DNA of 64,000 bases from Brooklawnia sp032229645 (GTDB lineage Bacteria > Actinomycetota > Actinomycetes > Propionibacteriales > Propionibacteriaceae), in assembly GCA_963722295.1 (NCBI GenBank), contig CAVRLB010000001.1:992001-1056000 (forward strand), in the 5' to 3' direction. Within the stretch, counting starts at the first letter, position 1, and every line of letters starts with the position of its first letter. A program made the position numbers and the translations under genes. Under the pieces are notes generated by a model, which had not been told where the DNA came from, did not search any database, and saw only the letters and a list, made by a program, of their open reading frames with translations. Shown one piece after another: positions 26,863-35,272 of the stretch.

Positions 26863-27831
26863 TTACAAGCTGGTGGCCGGGTGGACGTGCGCGGCTGATG
26901 AGGCCCAGTCCAAAACTCGAAGTGCTCGCAGCGTGATCCATCTGTTCGGCTCGCCCGCGCGGGGATACACGACGTGACTGCGACCTGGATACTGGGCCGC
27001 CGCAGACCAGCGGCCATCGGAGCGTCGACGGCCAAGTATCACACCTACAGCGGCGTCGAGTCGGTCATCGTAAGCCGTCCCGGCGCTACGCAGAACATCG
27101 AGCCCTCGTAGCACGTCGAAGTGCCAGCGCGCGGGATGATGCAACCGTGTGAACTCTGCATGAATCGGTTCTTCACTTGAACGGTGTTGGTACAAGTTCC
27201 GCGACAGGAGCGCCGAACTTGCCGTGCCGATGGTCTCTCGCACCTCGTCGGAGCGGTGAGTGTAGCCGCTTCTCAGGTACTCCGAGAGCCCGTCGATAAC
27301 GCTGGTCGTGGAATGCACTGACGACACCCGTGCGCCCGAACGGTTCGCACGGCAGTTAAACCCGCCGTCGTCCAGCCTCTGCGAGAGAACGAAGTCCACG
27401 ATGCTCTCAAGCTCTTTCGCGTTGGCGCGGAAGTAACAGCCGAACGCGAGGAACATCCCGTTCATGCAGACGTCTGACTCTTTCACCGAGTGTGTGGGGT
27501 TGAAGCCTCCGTCACCGCCCTTGTGCTGCTCGATCGCCCCCGCGACCTCGCCCATGCACGCAGGATGATCGCGTGCGACAGCGAGATCGCGAAGCTCCAG
27601 TAACGAGTAGTGAGTGCTGGTCCACTTTGGTTCGTAGAAACCACGGCCCCATCCCGAGTCCGCGCGTGCCGCCAGGATTGTCGCTGCGTCGCCTTCGGAT
27701 GCGATGCGCCGCTGCAGCTCGGGACGCTCGTCTCTCAGCAGATCGCGATACGTCTGGTACTGAACCGCAACCTCACCGCGCAGTAACCAAGCCAACGTGT
27801 CGTCGGCCAGAAGCTCCTGTACCGCGGCCAT
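26863..27831 (-). CDS. Prenyltransferase/squalene-cyclase-like alpha-toroid protein
   Basis: This 322-residue soluble protein has repeated Gly-Gly-Phe-rich motifs (GGDGGFNP, DDGGFNCRA, DGRWSAAA) typical of alpha/alpha toroid repeats in prenyltransferases and squalene cyclases. It lacks the DxDD motif of cyclases and a clear zinc site, so enzymatic activity is not implied. Similar proteins are common as annotated hypotheticals. It is convergent with the relaxase and is probably cargo. Confidence 0.7.
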   Translation of the reverse strand: MAAVQELLADDTLAWLLRGEVAVQYQTYRDLLRDERPELQRRIASEGDAATILAARADSGWGRGFYEPKWTSTHYSLLELRDLAVARDHPACMGEVAGAIEQHKGGDGGFNPTHSVKESDVCMNGMFLAFGCYFRANAKELESIVDFVLSQRLDDGGFNCRANRSGARVSSVHSTTSVIDGLSEYLRSGYTHRSDEVRETIGTASSALLSRNLYQHRSSEEPIHAEFTRLHHPARWHFDVLRGLDVLRSAGTAYDDRLDAAVGVILGRRRSDGRWSAAAQYPGRSHVVYPRAGEPNRWITLRALRVLDWASSAAHVHPATSL

Positions 27832-27980
27832 GTCGTAAGTCTACGCCCTCGCCAAGACGACGACTCGGGGGCAGCCGAGCCGCCGACGAATCAGGGATGC
27901 GCAACGACAGACCCTGGCGTACGCTCTCGATCGCGCGCAGAAAGGAGCAAAGTAGGGCCGCGCCATCGCTACCGCAACCA

Positions 27981-28268
27981 CTATCGTGTCTTCGCCCACA
28001 CCGTGCCCCGGTGAACTCCGAACTGCTTCGCGATCGTCTTCACGCTGATCCCTTGCGTACGGGCTGTTCGCATAGCGTCCACTTCGCTATCTGTGAGTTG
28101 TGTTCGAGGTCGTTTACTTGGTTCCGCCGCTGCACCGATCAACGGGTCATCGGCCCCGTCCTCAGACTCAGCATCGGCGCGAATCCCCTGACTCCATGCG
28201 GAAACGAGTTGCTCAACCCGTGGTCGTCTGTTCCCGTAGTGCTCCATCGCGTCCACCAAGAGTGACAT
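27981..28268 (-). CDS. Small helix-turn-helix protein (Hin-type HTH)
   Basis: This 95-residue protein ends in SEVDAMRTARTQGISVKTIAKQ and GVHRGTVWAKTR, shown here in two parts; this is the resolvase/Hin-type HTH. The first 45 residues are charged. A related HTH fragment lies at 40162-40290. It follows a serine-recombinase remnant on the same strand, so it may once have belonged to that recombination module. Confidence 0.7.
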   Translation of the reverse strand: MSLLVDAMEHYGNRRPRVEQLVSAWSQGIRADAESEDGADDPLIGAAAEPSKRPRTQLTDSEVDAMRTARTQGISVKTIAKQFGVHRGTVWAKTR

Positions 28269-28289
28269 TTTCGAACCCTGCCCCGCAGA

Positions 28290-28625
28290 TCAGCGGGCAG
28301 GGTTCGACGCGTCTTCGGGGTCGGATGCTCCGGACCCGACGACCGGTATGTGACCAGGGGTTACGCAGTCCAGCGCCGCTTGGAAGGCCTTGTCGGGCTG
28401 ATGGCGGACCGTCTCCTCGTCGTCGGTGGTGGCTTCGAGCTTATCGAAGTCGGCTCCGAGGACTTCTCTCACACGATCGTCCTCGGCGGCCGTGAGGCCG
28501 TTGATGCTGTCAGTGGATTCAATCCGGTCCTCGATGCGGTCGGTGAGGATGGCGGATCGGGTGCCGCCGTTCTTCTTGCCGCGTCCGGAGCAGGTGAAGT
28601 ACTCGTAGGTGGTGAACGCGGTTGG
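28290..28625 (-). pseudogene. Serine recombinase remnant (zinc ribbon to C-terminus)
   Basis: One minus-strand frame encodes TTYEYFTCSGRGKKNGG, which matches the zinc-ribbon region of the intact recombinase at 15788-17605 (YAYFVCSGRAAKK). It continues as RIEDRIESTDSINGLTAAED and ends ASDPEDASNPAR. The catalytic resolvase domain is absent. Upstream, the sequence joins a different gene (28469-28843) in another frame, so this marks a deletion junction near 28625. Confidence 0.65.
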
Positions 28626-28843
28626 GCGGGTCCGGGCTCACCGGCGGCGGGCAGGTACGTGGTGGCCTGCCGTTCGGCGCGTTCTGCGTCGGCTTTGGCG
28701 AGGGCCGCTTCGTGTTCAGTGGCTCGCTGTTCGGCGTGGGGCCGGGTCGCAGCCTGGCGGCGTTGCTTGCGCAAGCGACGGCGCTCCTTCGCCGGGGCAA
28801 CAAGCACCGCCGCGTGCTGGGTCTCGGGCTCTTGGCCGGTCAT
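28469..28843 (-). CDS. Conjugative-element small protein, 3' end replaced
   Basis: It starts at ATG 28843, overlapping the previous stop by four bases. The first 70 residues form a charged, Ala/Arg-rich helix (KERRRLRKQRRQAATR and ALAKADAERAERQATT). After about residue 73 the protein is Pro/Ser/Ala-rich and antisense-like, because the underlying DNA encodes a recombinase fragment in another frame. The native C-terminus has probably been lost. Confidence 0.5.
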   Translation of the reverse strand: MTGQEPETQHAAVLVAPAKERRRLRKQRRQAATRPHAEQRATEHEAALAKADAERAERQATTYLPAAGEPGPAQPRSPPTSTSPAPDAARRTAAPDPPSSPTASRTGLNPLTASTASRPPRTIV

Positions 28844-29109
28844 AGTCCTAGCCCCCGCGACTGCTTGACCGCGGCGACGCCCGGGTGCTCGAACCACGAT
28901 CCGTCAGGCACCGCCCTCATCGCTTCAGCATGAGCCATCGCGGGACGGGTAGGTTCGTCGTCGAGAACGTCGCCGGGCTCAATGGTGTGGAGACGGTAGA
29001 GGCCGACGTGGCCGACAGAGTGGTTGTAAGTCAACTGGTAGTCCCCGTCGCGGACTTCACGGTCGAGCACGCCTGCGGGTGGGAGGTCATAGCCGTGACC
29101 GTCTTCCAT
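28840..29109 (-). CDS. Hypothetical protein of conjugative element
   Basis: This 89-residue soluble protein sits in a three-gene minus-strand unit between 29140-29619 and 28469-28843, sharing a 4-bp overlap with the latter. It has acidic and Tyr-rich stretches (DGDYQLTYNHSVGHVGLYRL). I recognise no family. Confidence 0.6.
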   Translation of the reverse strand: MEDGHGYDLPPAGVLDREVRDGDYQLTYNHSVGHVGLYRLHTIEPGDVLDDEPTRPAMAHAEAMRAVPDGSWFEHPGVAAVKQSRGLGL

Positions 29110-29139
29110 CGCTGCGTCCGTCGCCTCTTCCCCGTAATC

Positions 29140-29619
29140 CTAGTTCTTCAGGTAGGTCATCGCAGCGTCAGGGCCGTCGCGGTCGATCATGTCGAGCACC
29201 TCGTCCGCCTCCGAATCTTGGAGGAACACCACAGACACCCAACGCTGCACTGGTACCTGTTCGGTGGCGGGTTCGGTGTGCCACGAGATCCGCCCGGCAG
29301 CCGACATGGCGACATTGAGCCGGTCTTCTGCCTGGTCGATGAGCGTCGCGGTCTGGTGGAGCTCGTCGGCCGCGGCCAGAGCGTCGGCCGAGCCGGACGC
29401 GTGGTCCCCGTAGTCGTCGAACGCCAATGGTCGGTTACTGGCATGGGCCGTGGCGAGCTGGTCGAGAACCTGCCGCATCGACCGAACAGCTGACGGCAGG
29501 TCACCGAGAACCGAATACATGTCCTGAGGATGCTCGATCGCGCGGGTGGCGTGCGCAAGACCGCGCAACGCCTCGGATGCTTCCCCGGCGTCGGCACCGG
29601 GATCATAGAACGTGGGCAT
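29140..29619 (-). CDS. Hypothetical protein of conjugative element
   Basis: This 159-residue protein is mostly helical, with a central segment SMRQVLDQLATAHASNRP and a C-terminal half around QVPVQRWVSVVFLQD. It is the first gene of the three-gene unit running to 28469. Small proteins like this often lie next to relaxases in actinobacterial mobilisable elements. The function is unknown. Confidence 0.65.
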   Translation of the reverse strand: MPTFYDPGADAGEASEALRGLAHATRAIEHPQDMYSVLGDLPSAVRSMRQVLDQLATAHASNRPLAFDDYGDHASGSADALAAADELHQTATLIDQAEDRLNVAMSAAGRISWHTEPATEQVPVQRWVSVVFLQDSEADEVLDMIDRDGPDAAMTYLKN

Positions 29620-29781
29620 GACCAGCCTCCCTCATGGTCGTGTGGGAGACAGGTGCGCGAGGTACCCCAGCGGGCCGGCTCGCTGGACAACTCGTGGGCC
29701 TGACGACAGGTTCTTGAGAGAATGGATGTTGGACGTGTCAGCGCCGATGGAAACCGTCGTTACTGGAGAGGAACGCCCAGT

Positions 29782-30228
29782 ATGAGCATTGAGAGGCAAG
29801 ACCTCGTTGACTACTTGGACCGGTACGCGCAAACACTCACTGACCTTGACGCCCCGGCGGCCACTGCGCTGTGGTCGATGCCCGCAGTCATCGCGGACAG
29901 CAACTTCACCGGGGTCATCGAGACACGTGAATTGATGAGGGACGGCTTGAGCCGGTCCTACCCGCTGTACCAACAGCTTGGCCTCGACTCTGTCGGATAC
30001 GAACTCATCGACGCGAGCAATCTCACCGAGTCGCTGGTCCTGGCGCACGTACAGTGGCAGTTCCTTGAAAAATCCGGAGCATTACTCACCGACAGCACTG
30101 CCTACTACCTGATTCGCGAGGAAGCGGGCGGTCTGCTGGCCAGCGTCTGCATCCAAATCGACGACGCCGAGAAGCTGCAGGCCTTGGCCACGCGTCTCGG
30201 CGTGGACCTCACGTCTCCCAGCGCATAG
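29782..30228 (+). CDS. NTF2/SnoaL-like protein
   Basis: This 148-residue protein starts at ATG 29782. It shows the layout of SnoaL-like folds: an N-terminal helix VDYLDRYAQTLTDLDAPAA, a middle sheet region and WQFLEKSG. Members bind or isomerise small molecules, but no catalytic residues can be assigned. It stands alone between two divergent minus-strand blocks. Confidence 0.65.
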   Translation: MSIERQDLVDYLDRYAQTLTDLDAPAATALWSMPAVIADSNFTGVIETRELMRDGLSRSYPLYQQLGLDSVGYELIDASNLTESLVLAHVQWQFLEKSGALLTDSTAYYLIREEAGGLLASVCIQIDDAEKLQALATRLGVDLTSPSA

Positions 30229-30339
30229 CGCGCTTCTAGGCCGGTCTTCACCTCATGCCACCCGACACAACGGCAGCGCCGCTGCGGTGAAGGCCTGAGC
30301 CTGCTGTCCGACCAGCAGCCGTGTCTCGCAAGAGGCCTG

Positions 30340-30590
30340 GATGGCAGGACGATGAACACGCCGATGCCGAAGACCAGGTTGTAGACGTCCAGGTAGCCGT
30401 CGGCTGTGACGTCGACGAGGGTGGTGGTGGTGGTCGTGTCGAAGACTTTCCACATGGCCTCGATGAGCCATCCGGCGGCCTGCCCCATGGTGGAGGCCAG
30501 CCAGTCGAACGGCGCCGACACGAAGGTGGCGGCGTCTTCTCCGGCGGCATCGCAGACCGTTGAGATGACGGGAACATCGCAGACACCCAT
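30340..30590 (-). pseudogene. N-terminal fragment of a conjugal transfer membrane protein (TrbL-like)
   Basis: From ATG 30590 it encodes MGVCDVPVISTVCDAAGE, an amphipathic region, a run of six Thr codons and the start of a hydrophobic segment (VFGIGVFIVL). It then passes into unrelated sequence after about residue 83. This resembles the beginning of large TrbL-type membrane proteins of actinobacterial conjugative elements. It lies just downstream of a small membrane protein, as in those systems. The remaining several hundred codons are missing. Confidence 0.6.
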
Positions 30591-30627
30591 CGCAATCCTC
30601 CCAGAATGTTTCGGTGCATGGCTGAGG

Positions 30628-30948
30628 TCAAACCTGTTGGCCGACGTTCCAGAAGAAGTTGATGAGCGTGACGCCAGCACCGCAGATCACGGCCGCACCG
30701 CAGGAGACGAGGACGCCGATCTTGCCCCGCCCTGCCAGATGCGGGTTCGACGAGTTCGAGCCGAATCCCCACACGATCACCGAGATGATGAGTGCGAGGA
30801 CGGACAGGATCAGCCCGATGGTCATCACGGCACCGACGATGGTGCGCAGCTGGGAGATCCCGGGCAGGCCGGAATCGTTGGGGCTGATGTCGATATCCAT
30901 CGGCAGCATGGCGGGCAGTGCGACGAGGACGGATGCGAGGTCGATCAC
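30628..30948 (-). CDS. Small two-TM conjugation protein (pilin/TrbC-like)
   Basis: From GTG 30948 (after GGGAG) it is 106 residues: a short N-terminal part, then two hydrophobic helices (TIVGAVMTIGLILSVLALII and VLVSCGAAVICGAGVTLI) separated by a polar Ser/Asn loop. This VirB2/TrbC-like layout and its position before a TrbL-like fragment suggest a piece of a type IV secretion locus. Assignment is structural, not by family match. Confidence 0.6.
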   Translation of the reverse strand: MIDLASVLVALPAMLPMDIDISPNDSGLPGISQLRTIVGAVMTIGLILSVLALIISVIVWGFGSNSSNPHLAGRGKIGVLVSCGAAVICGAGVTLINFFWNVGQQV

Positions 30949-31122
30949 GATGAACTCCCAAAGATCAGAACCACCCGGGCGGGCGGCGAACGAGAAACGC
31001 GGTCGACCAGCAGGTGCACGCAGCGTCCCCATGGCAGCAGAAAGCCCGCCCCAGAAATGGTCCGGGACGGGCCGTGAGGAGCTATTGAGCTACTTTGCCT
31101 GGATGCTCTTCCGAAGCTCGGT

Positions 31123-31473
31123 TCAGGCTGAGTTGGTGACGTTGTCTTCGACCCAGTCGCGCAGCTGAGCGAGCGGGATGGCGGCGGAGCGTCCCAGATC
31201 GGTGAGTTCGTATTCGACGCGGGCCGGGACTTCCGGGTAGACGGTGCGGGTGAGAAGGTTGTGGTCCTCAAGCCGTTTGAGGGTCTGAGAGAGGACTTTC
31301 GGGGTGATCCCCTCCAGGCGTCGCCTCAGTTCCCCGTTGCGCAGGGGCCCATCCTGGAGGGCGCCGATGCCCAGGGTGCTCCACTTGTTGGCGAGCAGGT
31401 CGAGCATGTCGCGGCACGGGCACATCGCTGCGTACACGTCGTTGCGGTCGCACTGGTCAGTCGGCAGGTTCAC
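31123..31473 (-). CDS. HxlR-family transcriptional regulator
   Basis: This 116-residue winged-helix protein has the HxlR signature: a Cys-containing CPCRDMLDLLANKWSTL, LEGITPKVLSQTLKRLEDHN and YELTDLGRS. HxlR proteins sense electrophiles or oxidants through the Cys and usually repress a divergent oxidoreductase. The quinone-oxidoreductase gene at 31536 is divergent, with a palindrome in the gap. Confidence 0.92.
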   Translation of the reverse strand: MNLPTDQCDRNDVYAAMCPCRDMLDLLANKWSTLGIGALQDGPLRNGELRRRLEGITPKVLSQTLKRLEDHNLLTRTVYPEVPARVEYELTDLGRSAAIPLAQLRDWVEDNVTNSA

Positions 31474-31497
31474 CCCACCATGATATCCGAAAGATAC

Positions 31498-31516
31498 TTA
31501 CCGTCCTTGACGGTAA
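31498..31516. promoter_or_regulatory. HxlR operator candidate
   Basis: TTACCGTC-CTT-GACGGTAA is a perfect 8-bp inverted repeat with a 3-bp spacer in the 62-bp gap between the divergent HxlR and oxidoreductase genes. Size and position fit a dimeric winged-helix repressor site controlling both. Confidence 0.75.
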
Positions 31517-31535
31517 CCAGTACCGCTGGGGAATC

Positions 31536-32426
31536 ATGGGCGGCATGGAACGAACACAGGCCATCGGCTACACCACGAATCTTCCCGCCACCGACCCCGA
31601 CGCCCTGGTCGCCCGCGAGATCGACGTCCCCGAGCCGGGTCCGCACGAGCTGCTGGTGGAGGTCCGCGCCGTCTCGGTCAACCCGGTGGACGTCAAGCAA
31701 CGCGTGAGCGCCCCGGCACACGGATTCGCCGTCCTCGGCTATGACGCGGCGGGCGTCGTGCGTGAGACCGGCGCGGAAGTCACGTTGTTCGCCCCCGGGG
31801 ATGAGGTGTTCTACGCGGGCAGTATCGACCGGCCGGGCACGAATCAGCAGCTCCACGTCGTCGACGAACGCATCGTCGGACGCAAGCCCCGAAGCCTCTC
31901 GTTCGCGGATGCGGCGTCGCTGCCGCTGACGTCGAGCACCGCATGGGAGACGCTCTTCGACCGCCTCCTCCTCACCGATGACTCCCGCGGCACGCTGCTG
32001 GTGGTCGGTGCGACCGGCGGCGTGGGCTGTGCGATGCTCCAACTCGCCGAGGCGCTGCTTCCCGACGTCACGGTGATCGCGACGGCCTCCGATGCGGAGC
32101 GCACCGCCTGGGTCGAGGGCTTGGGCGCTGAACATGTCGTGGATCATCACCAGGACCTGACCGCCCAGGTGCTGGAGATCGCTCCGGGCGGGGTGGACTG
32201 GTTGTTCACCGCTCATTCGCAGGGGCAGATCCCGCTCTATGCCCAGATCGTCCGCCCCTTCGGGCACATCGTCGCCATCGACGACGGCCCCCGTGACGTC
32301 GAACCCTTGAAGGGCCGCAGCATTGCATGGCACTGGGAACTCATGTTCACCCGCCCTATCCAGCACACCCCGGACGTGGTCGAACAGCACCGGCTCCTGA
32401 ACCGATACCGCTCACGCCGCCGGTGA
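31536..32426 (+). pseudogene. Zinc-type alcohol dehydrogenase/quinone oxidoreductase, C-terminally truncated
   Basis: This medium-chain reductase of the ZADH group has VNPVDVKQR, an NAD(P) motif VVGATGGVGCAMLQLAE and a conserved HSQGQIPLYAQIV stretch. Family members have about 336 residues. Here homology ends at DVVEQHRLLNR near 32404, and the last codons read through a piece of a short-chain dehydrogenase on the other strand. About 40 C-terminal residues are lost. It may be non-functional, though the cofactor and active-site domains remain. Confidence 0.8.
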
Positions 32427-32454
32427 TAAGGATGGTCTTGTCGGTGATATCCAT
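32402..32454 (-). pseudogene. N-terminal fragment of a short-chain dehydrogenase
   Basis: Eighteen codons from ATG 32454 encode MDITDKTILITGGVSGIG, a classic SDR start with the TGxxxGxG cofactor motif. They then run into the truncated oxidoreductase. The fragment marks one side of a deletion junction at about 32402-32404. Confidence 0.75.
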
Positions 32455-32504
32455 GTTGGTGCCTTCTGTCGCGGGGTGATTGTATCGCTGGATCCGCTAG
32501 ACGC

Positions 32505-33263
32505 TCAGAACTGCTCCGTGGGTCGGATGACGATTTCGTTGATCGCGGTTCGTCGGGGGCTAGTGACGATGTAGGCAACTGCTTCCGCGATGTCTGCGGC
32601 CCGCAGTGGTTCGATCTGGCCGAACATTGCGGCAAAGTCCTCGGCAGACCCGTCACGGTGGTCGAACAGTTCGGTATCCACACGGCCCGGCTCAACCACC
32701 GAGACACGCAGGTGTTGCTTGGCATACTCTTGGCGTAGCGCTTCAGTGGCGGCCGTGACACCAAATTTCGTTGCGTTGTATCCCGCGGTAGTCGCGGCAG
32801 CGAAACGTCCTGCCACCGATGAGATGTTCACAAGGTCTGCCACTCGCCGCGGCTCTTGTGCCGCCGCTGCGAGCAAGTGCGGTAGCGCAACTTTCGCCAC
32901 GTGTAGCAGCCCGCGCAGATTGATGTCAATCATCCGATCCCAGTCATCTAGGGTCAGGTCGGCGGTTGGGCCGTTGAGCATGAGACCTGCCGCATTCACG
33001 ACCGTGTCCAGGCGTCCGAGTTCCGACACTGTGCGCTCCACTGCGGAAGCCGCTGAATCAGCGTCGGTCAAATCCGCCGCGATTGTGATCACGTTGCTGC
33101 CGCCAGTGCGCAGCTCGACGGCAAGTTCCTCAAGTCGCGCTGCGCGCCGTGCGACGATGGCCACACTCGCTCCAGCAGCGGCTAGCTGTCGTGCGCTTGC
33201 CTGCCCGATCCCACTGGATGCGCCCGTCACCAGCGCCACCGTTCCGTTCAGATTCTCAGCCAT
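32505..33263 (-). CDS. Short-chain dehydrogenase/reductase (SDR)
   Basis: This 252-residue classical SDR has TGASSGIG (residues 14-21), NAAG, the catalytic Ser in VNISSVAG and YNATK as the Tyr-Lys pair. It is intact. It is divergent from an MmyB-type regulator, a frequent actinobacterial pairing in which the regulator controls the SDR. The substrate is unknown. Confidence 0.93.
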   Translation of the reverse strand: MAENLNGTVALVTGASSGIGQASARQLAAAGASVAIVARRAARLEELAVELRTGGSNVITIAADLTDADSAASAVERTVSELGRLDTVVNAAGLMLNGPTADLTLDDWDRMIDINLRGLLHVAKVALPHLLAAAAQEPRRVADLVNISSVAGRFAAATTAGYNATKFGVTAATEALRQEYAKQHLRVSVVEPGRVDTELFDHRDGSAEDFAAMFGQIEPLRAADIAEAVAYIVTSPRRTAINEIVIRPTEQF

Positions 33264-33415
33264 GTTCGGCGTCCCCTTCTCGCTTGTGTCAACGAGTACC
33301 AGTCAATGACACCGAGGTCGCGAAGGGAAGGACATGGCAGGCCTCAGGCTACCTAGGACTCCGAGGGCCAGGTTGGGGATGCCATCGGAACCCGACGTGC
33401 GGCAAAATGGGTAGC

Positions 33416-34348
33416 ATGCCTGATCTCGGCAACCTGCGGGACTTTCTTACCTCAAGGCGACGCGCCATAGACCCGTGGGAGGTAGGTTTGCCCGCCTCCG
33501 CGGTTCCACGTCGTCGACCTGGCCTACGTCGGGAAGAGGTCGCGGTGCTCGCTGGCGTCAGCGTCGACTACTACACGCGACTTGAGCAAGGCCGCGTCGG
33601 CAACGTCTCTGATCAAGTGCTCAACGCCGTCGCAAAGGCACTCAATCTGGACGATACGGAATACGATTACCTACGTCGACTAGTGAGCTCGGAACCCTCT
33701 GTCCGTCTCCACAACACGCCAAGCGCCAGGCAGCCGGGGCAGTCCCGGTCAAGCGCCCGTCCAGCACTCGCTGAACTTGTGCGTGTCATGGAGCCAGTCC
33801 CTGCGATTCTGCAGGGACCTCGCATGGAGGTCCTGGCGATCAACCGGATGGGTGCTGCGCTTACGGCAGACTTCGCCAAGATGCCGCCACGGGAACGCAA
33901 TATCGCCCGGTGGCTTTTCCTTGACCCGCATGCACGACGCACGTATCCGGACTGGGAATCCGTAGCAGCAGGCACTGTCGCGGCCCTACGCCGCGCGTGG
34001 AGCCCGGGCACTGCTGACCCCGTGCTCGAAGAACTTGTCGGCGAACTCACCGTGAAGTCCCCAGAGTTCGGACACTTCTGGGCCGAGTACGGGCTCTTCG
34101 AGCACCGGTACGGACGCAAGCGTTTCCACCACGATCTTGTCGGTGAGATGACCCTCAACTACGAGACGCTTGACGTCTCGGGTGACGATGGCCTGTTCAT
34201 CTCGACTTATTCCGCCGACCCGGGCTCACCATCCGACGAGAAGCTCGGCCTGCTTATCAGCTGGATAGTCGAACCGAGTGACAGCCACCAGGTCAACGCA
34301 AGAAATAGCGGTCTGAACAGGCACGACGTGTCTGCATCCGACGACTAA
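33416..34348 (+). CDS. MmyB-type XRE helix-turn-helix regulator
   Basis: From ATG 33416 it is 310 residues. An N-terminal Cro/CI-type HTH contains RRPGLRREEVAVLAGVSVDY and YTRLEQGR. A C-terminal MmyB ligand-binding domain contains PALAELVRVM, ARWLFLDP and LVGELTVKSPEF. These proteins are proposed to sense fatty-acid-like ligands. The gene is divergent from the SDR at 32505. ATG 33407 is an alternative start. Confidence 0.92.
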   Translation: MPDLGNLRDFLTSRRRAIDPWEVGLPASAVPRRRPGLRREEVAVLAGVSVDYYTRLEQGRVGNVSDQVLNAVAKALNLDDTEYDYLRRLVSSEPSVRLHNTPSARQPGQSRSSARPALAELVRVMEPVPAILQGPRMEVLAINRMGAALTADFAKMPPRERNIARWLFLDPHARRTYPDWESVAAGTVAALRRAWSPGTADPVLEELVGELTVKSPEFGHFWAEYGLFEHRYGRKRFHHDLVGEMTLNYETLDVSGDDGLFISTYSADPGSPSDEKLGLLISWIVEPSDSHQVNARNSGLNRHDVSASDD

Positions 34349-34390
34349 GGTACTGGCGCATCTGCCTCAAAGTCATTCGGTCCCACGCCT

Positions 34391-34428
34391 CTTGCAGATC
34401 GAGGACCGTACTACTCCGTATGGAATTG
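34391..34428 (+). repeat. Left arm of 38-bp inverted repeat flanking tetR
   Basis: It begins CTTGCAGATC and ends GTATGGAATTG. It matches the complement of 35098-35135 at 35 of 38 positions. It lies 14 bp beyond the TetR stop codon. It contains the semi-palindrome CCGTACTACTCCGTATGG. Confidence 0.9.
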
Positions 34429-34441
34429 TCCTGGAATCAGA

Positions 34442-35050
34442 CTACGCCTCTTCACGATCCGGGAACAGGTAGAACGCGATCTTCGGCAACCTGACCAGTC
34501 CCCGCCCGAGCGCAGCCGTGAACAGTTCCTCAGCGAGGTGCTCGAACTCGGGAGCGAGGAAGCTGGCGGCCGCATCAGCCACCTCAGGGTCTTCGGCGGG
34601 GTCGTCGGCGCGAAGCATCACCACGACCGCGCCGCGGATGTCGTCACACCAGTCCTGCGTCGCCTGCGCGAGCGGTTTGATCGCCCCGGCCACCCCGTCA
34701 GCCATGAGCCGGATCAGCGCCTGGCCCTCGCGACGGTCGAACACGCGATCAAGCGCGGCGACGATGTGCGCACGCACCGCCTCCACCTCGGCACCGACAG
34801 GCAGCGGTGTGCCGTCGAGGAACGCGAGGGTGCTCGCCCGCATGTGACTGATCGCATCCAAGGCGAGGCCTTCCTTCCCCTTGCCGGGGAAGTGGTGGTA
34901 CATACTGCCCTGACCGATACCGGAGCGTTGCTGGATCATCACCGGGCTCGTCGCCTCGAACCCGCGCTCCGACAGCAACTTGCATGTCGCGGCCACGAGC
35001 TTCTGCTTCGAGTCATACGCCGGACGCCCCGGCCCCCGCCGCTCCACCAT
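34442..35050 (-). CDS. TetR/AcrR-family regulator
   Basis: This 202-residue protein starts at ATG 35050. Its N-terminal HTH contains KLVAATCKLLSERGFEATSP and GIGQGSMYHHFPGKGKEGL, and a helical ligand domain follows. The right arm of a 38-bp inverted repeat, containing a TetR-sized semi-palindrome, lies 48 bp upstream of its start and could be its own operator. It has no obvious target gene: the repeat-enclosed unit contains nothing else. Confidence 0.92.
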   Translation of the reverse strand: MVERRGPGRPAYDSKQKLVAATCKLLSERGFEATSPVMIQQRSGIGQGSMYHHFPGKGKEGLALDAISHMRASTLAFLDGTPLPVGAEVEAVRAHIVAALDRVFDRREGQALIRLMADGVAGAIKPLAQATQDWCDDIRGAVVVMLRADDPAEDPEVADAAASFLAPEFEHLAEELFTAALGRGLVRLPKIAFYLFPDREEA

Positions 35051-35097
35051 CCTGACCACACCCCTCACCGCTGGGCAGCCACACTAGGCTGCGCCGT

Positions 35098-35135
35098 CAA
35101 TTCCATACAGAGTAGTACGGACCTTGATCTGCAAG
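35098..35135 (-). repeat. Right arm of 38-bp inverted repeat flanking tetR
   Basis: It pairs with 34391-34428 with three mismatches over exactly 38 bp; similarity stops sharply at both edges. The inner part TCCATACAGAGTAGTACGGA is an imperfect palindrome suited to a TetR dimer. The repeat pair with the enclosed gene spans about 745 bp. Confidence 0.9.
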
Positions 35136-35272
35136 ACGCGTGATCGTCTAGGAGCGGTCCTCACAACGGGCCAAGTCGAGGAGCTGCGGGCATGGATGTT
35201 GTTGCGTGCTGCCCGCGGTCTGCGTGTTCCCCGTGGCGTGTCAGTCGCCCTGGATACGATGGGAGGGTGTTG

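Noticed and set aside
26863..27831. Toroid protein as a terpene cyclase partner of the LinD-like cluster
   Set aside because: It lies 17 kb away in the mobile island, lacks the DxDD cyclase motif and has no shared control.
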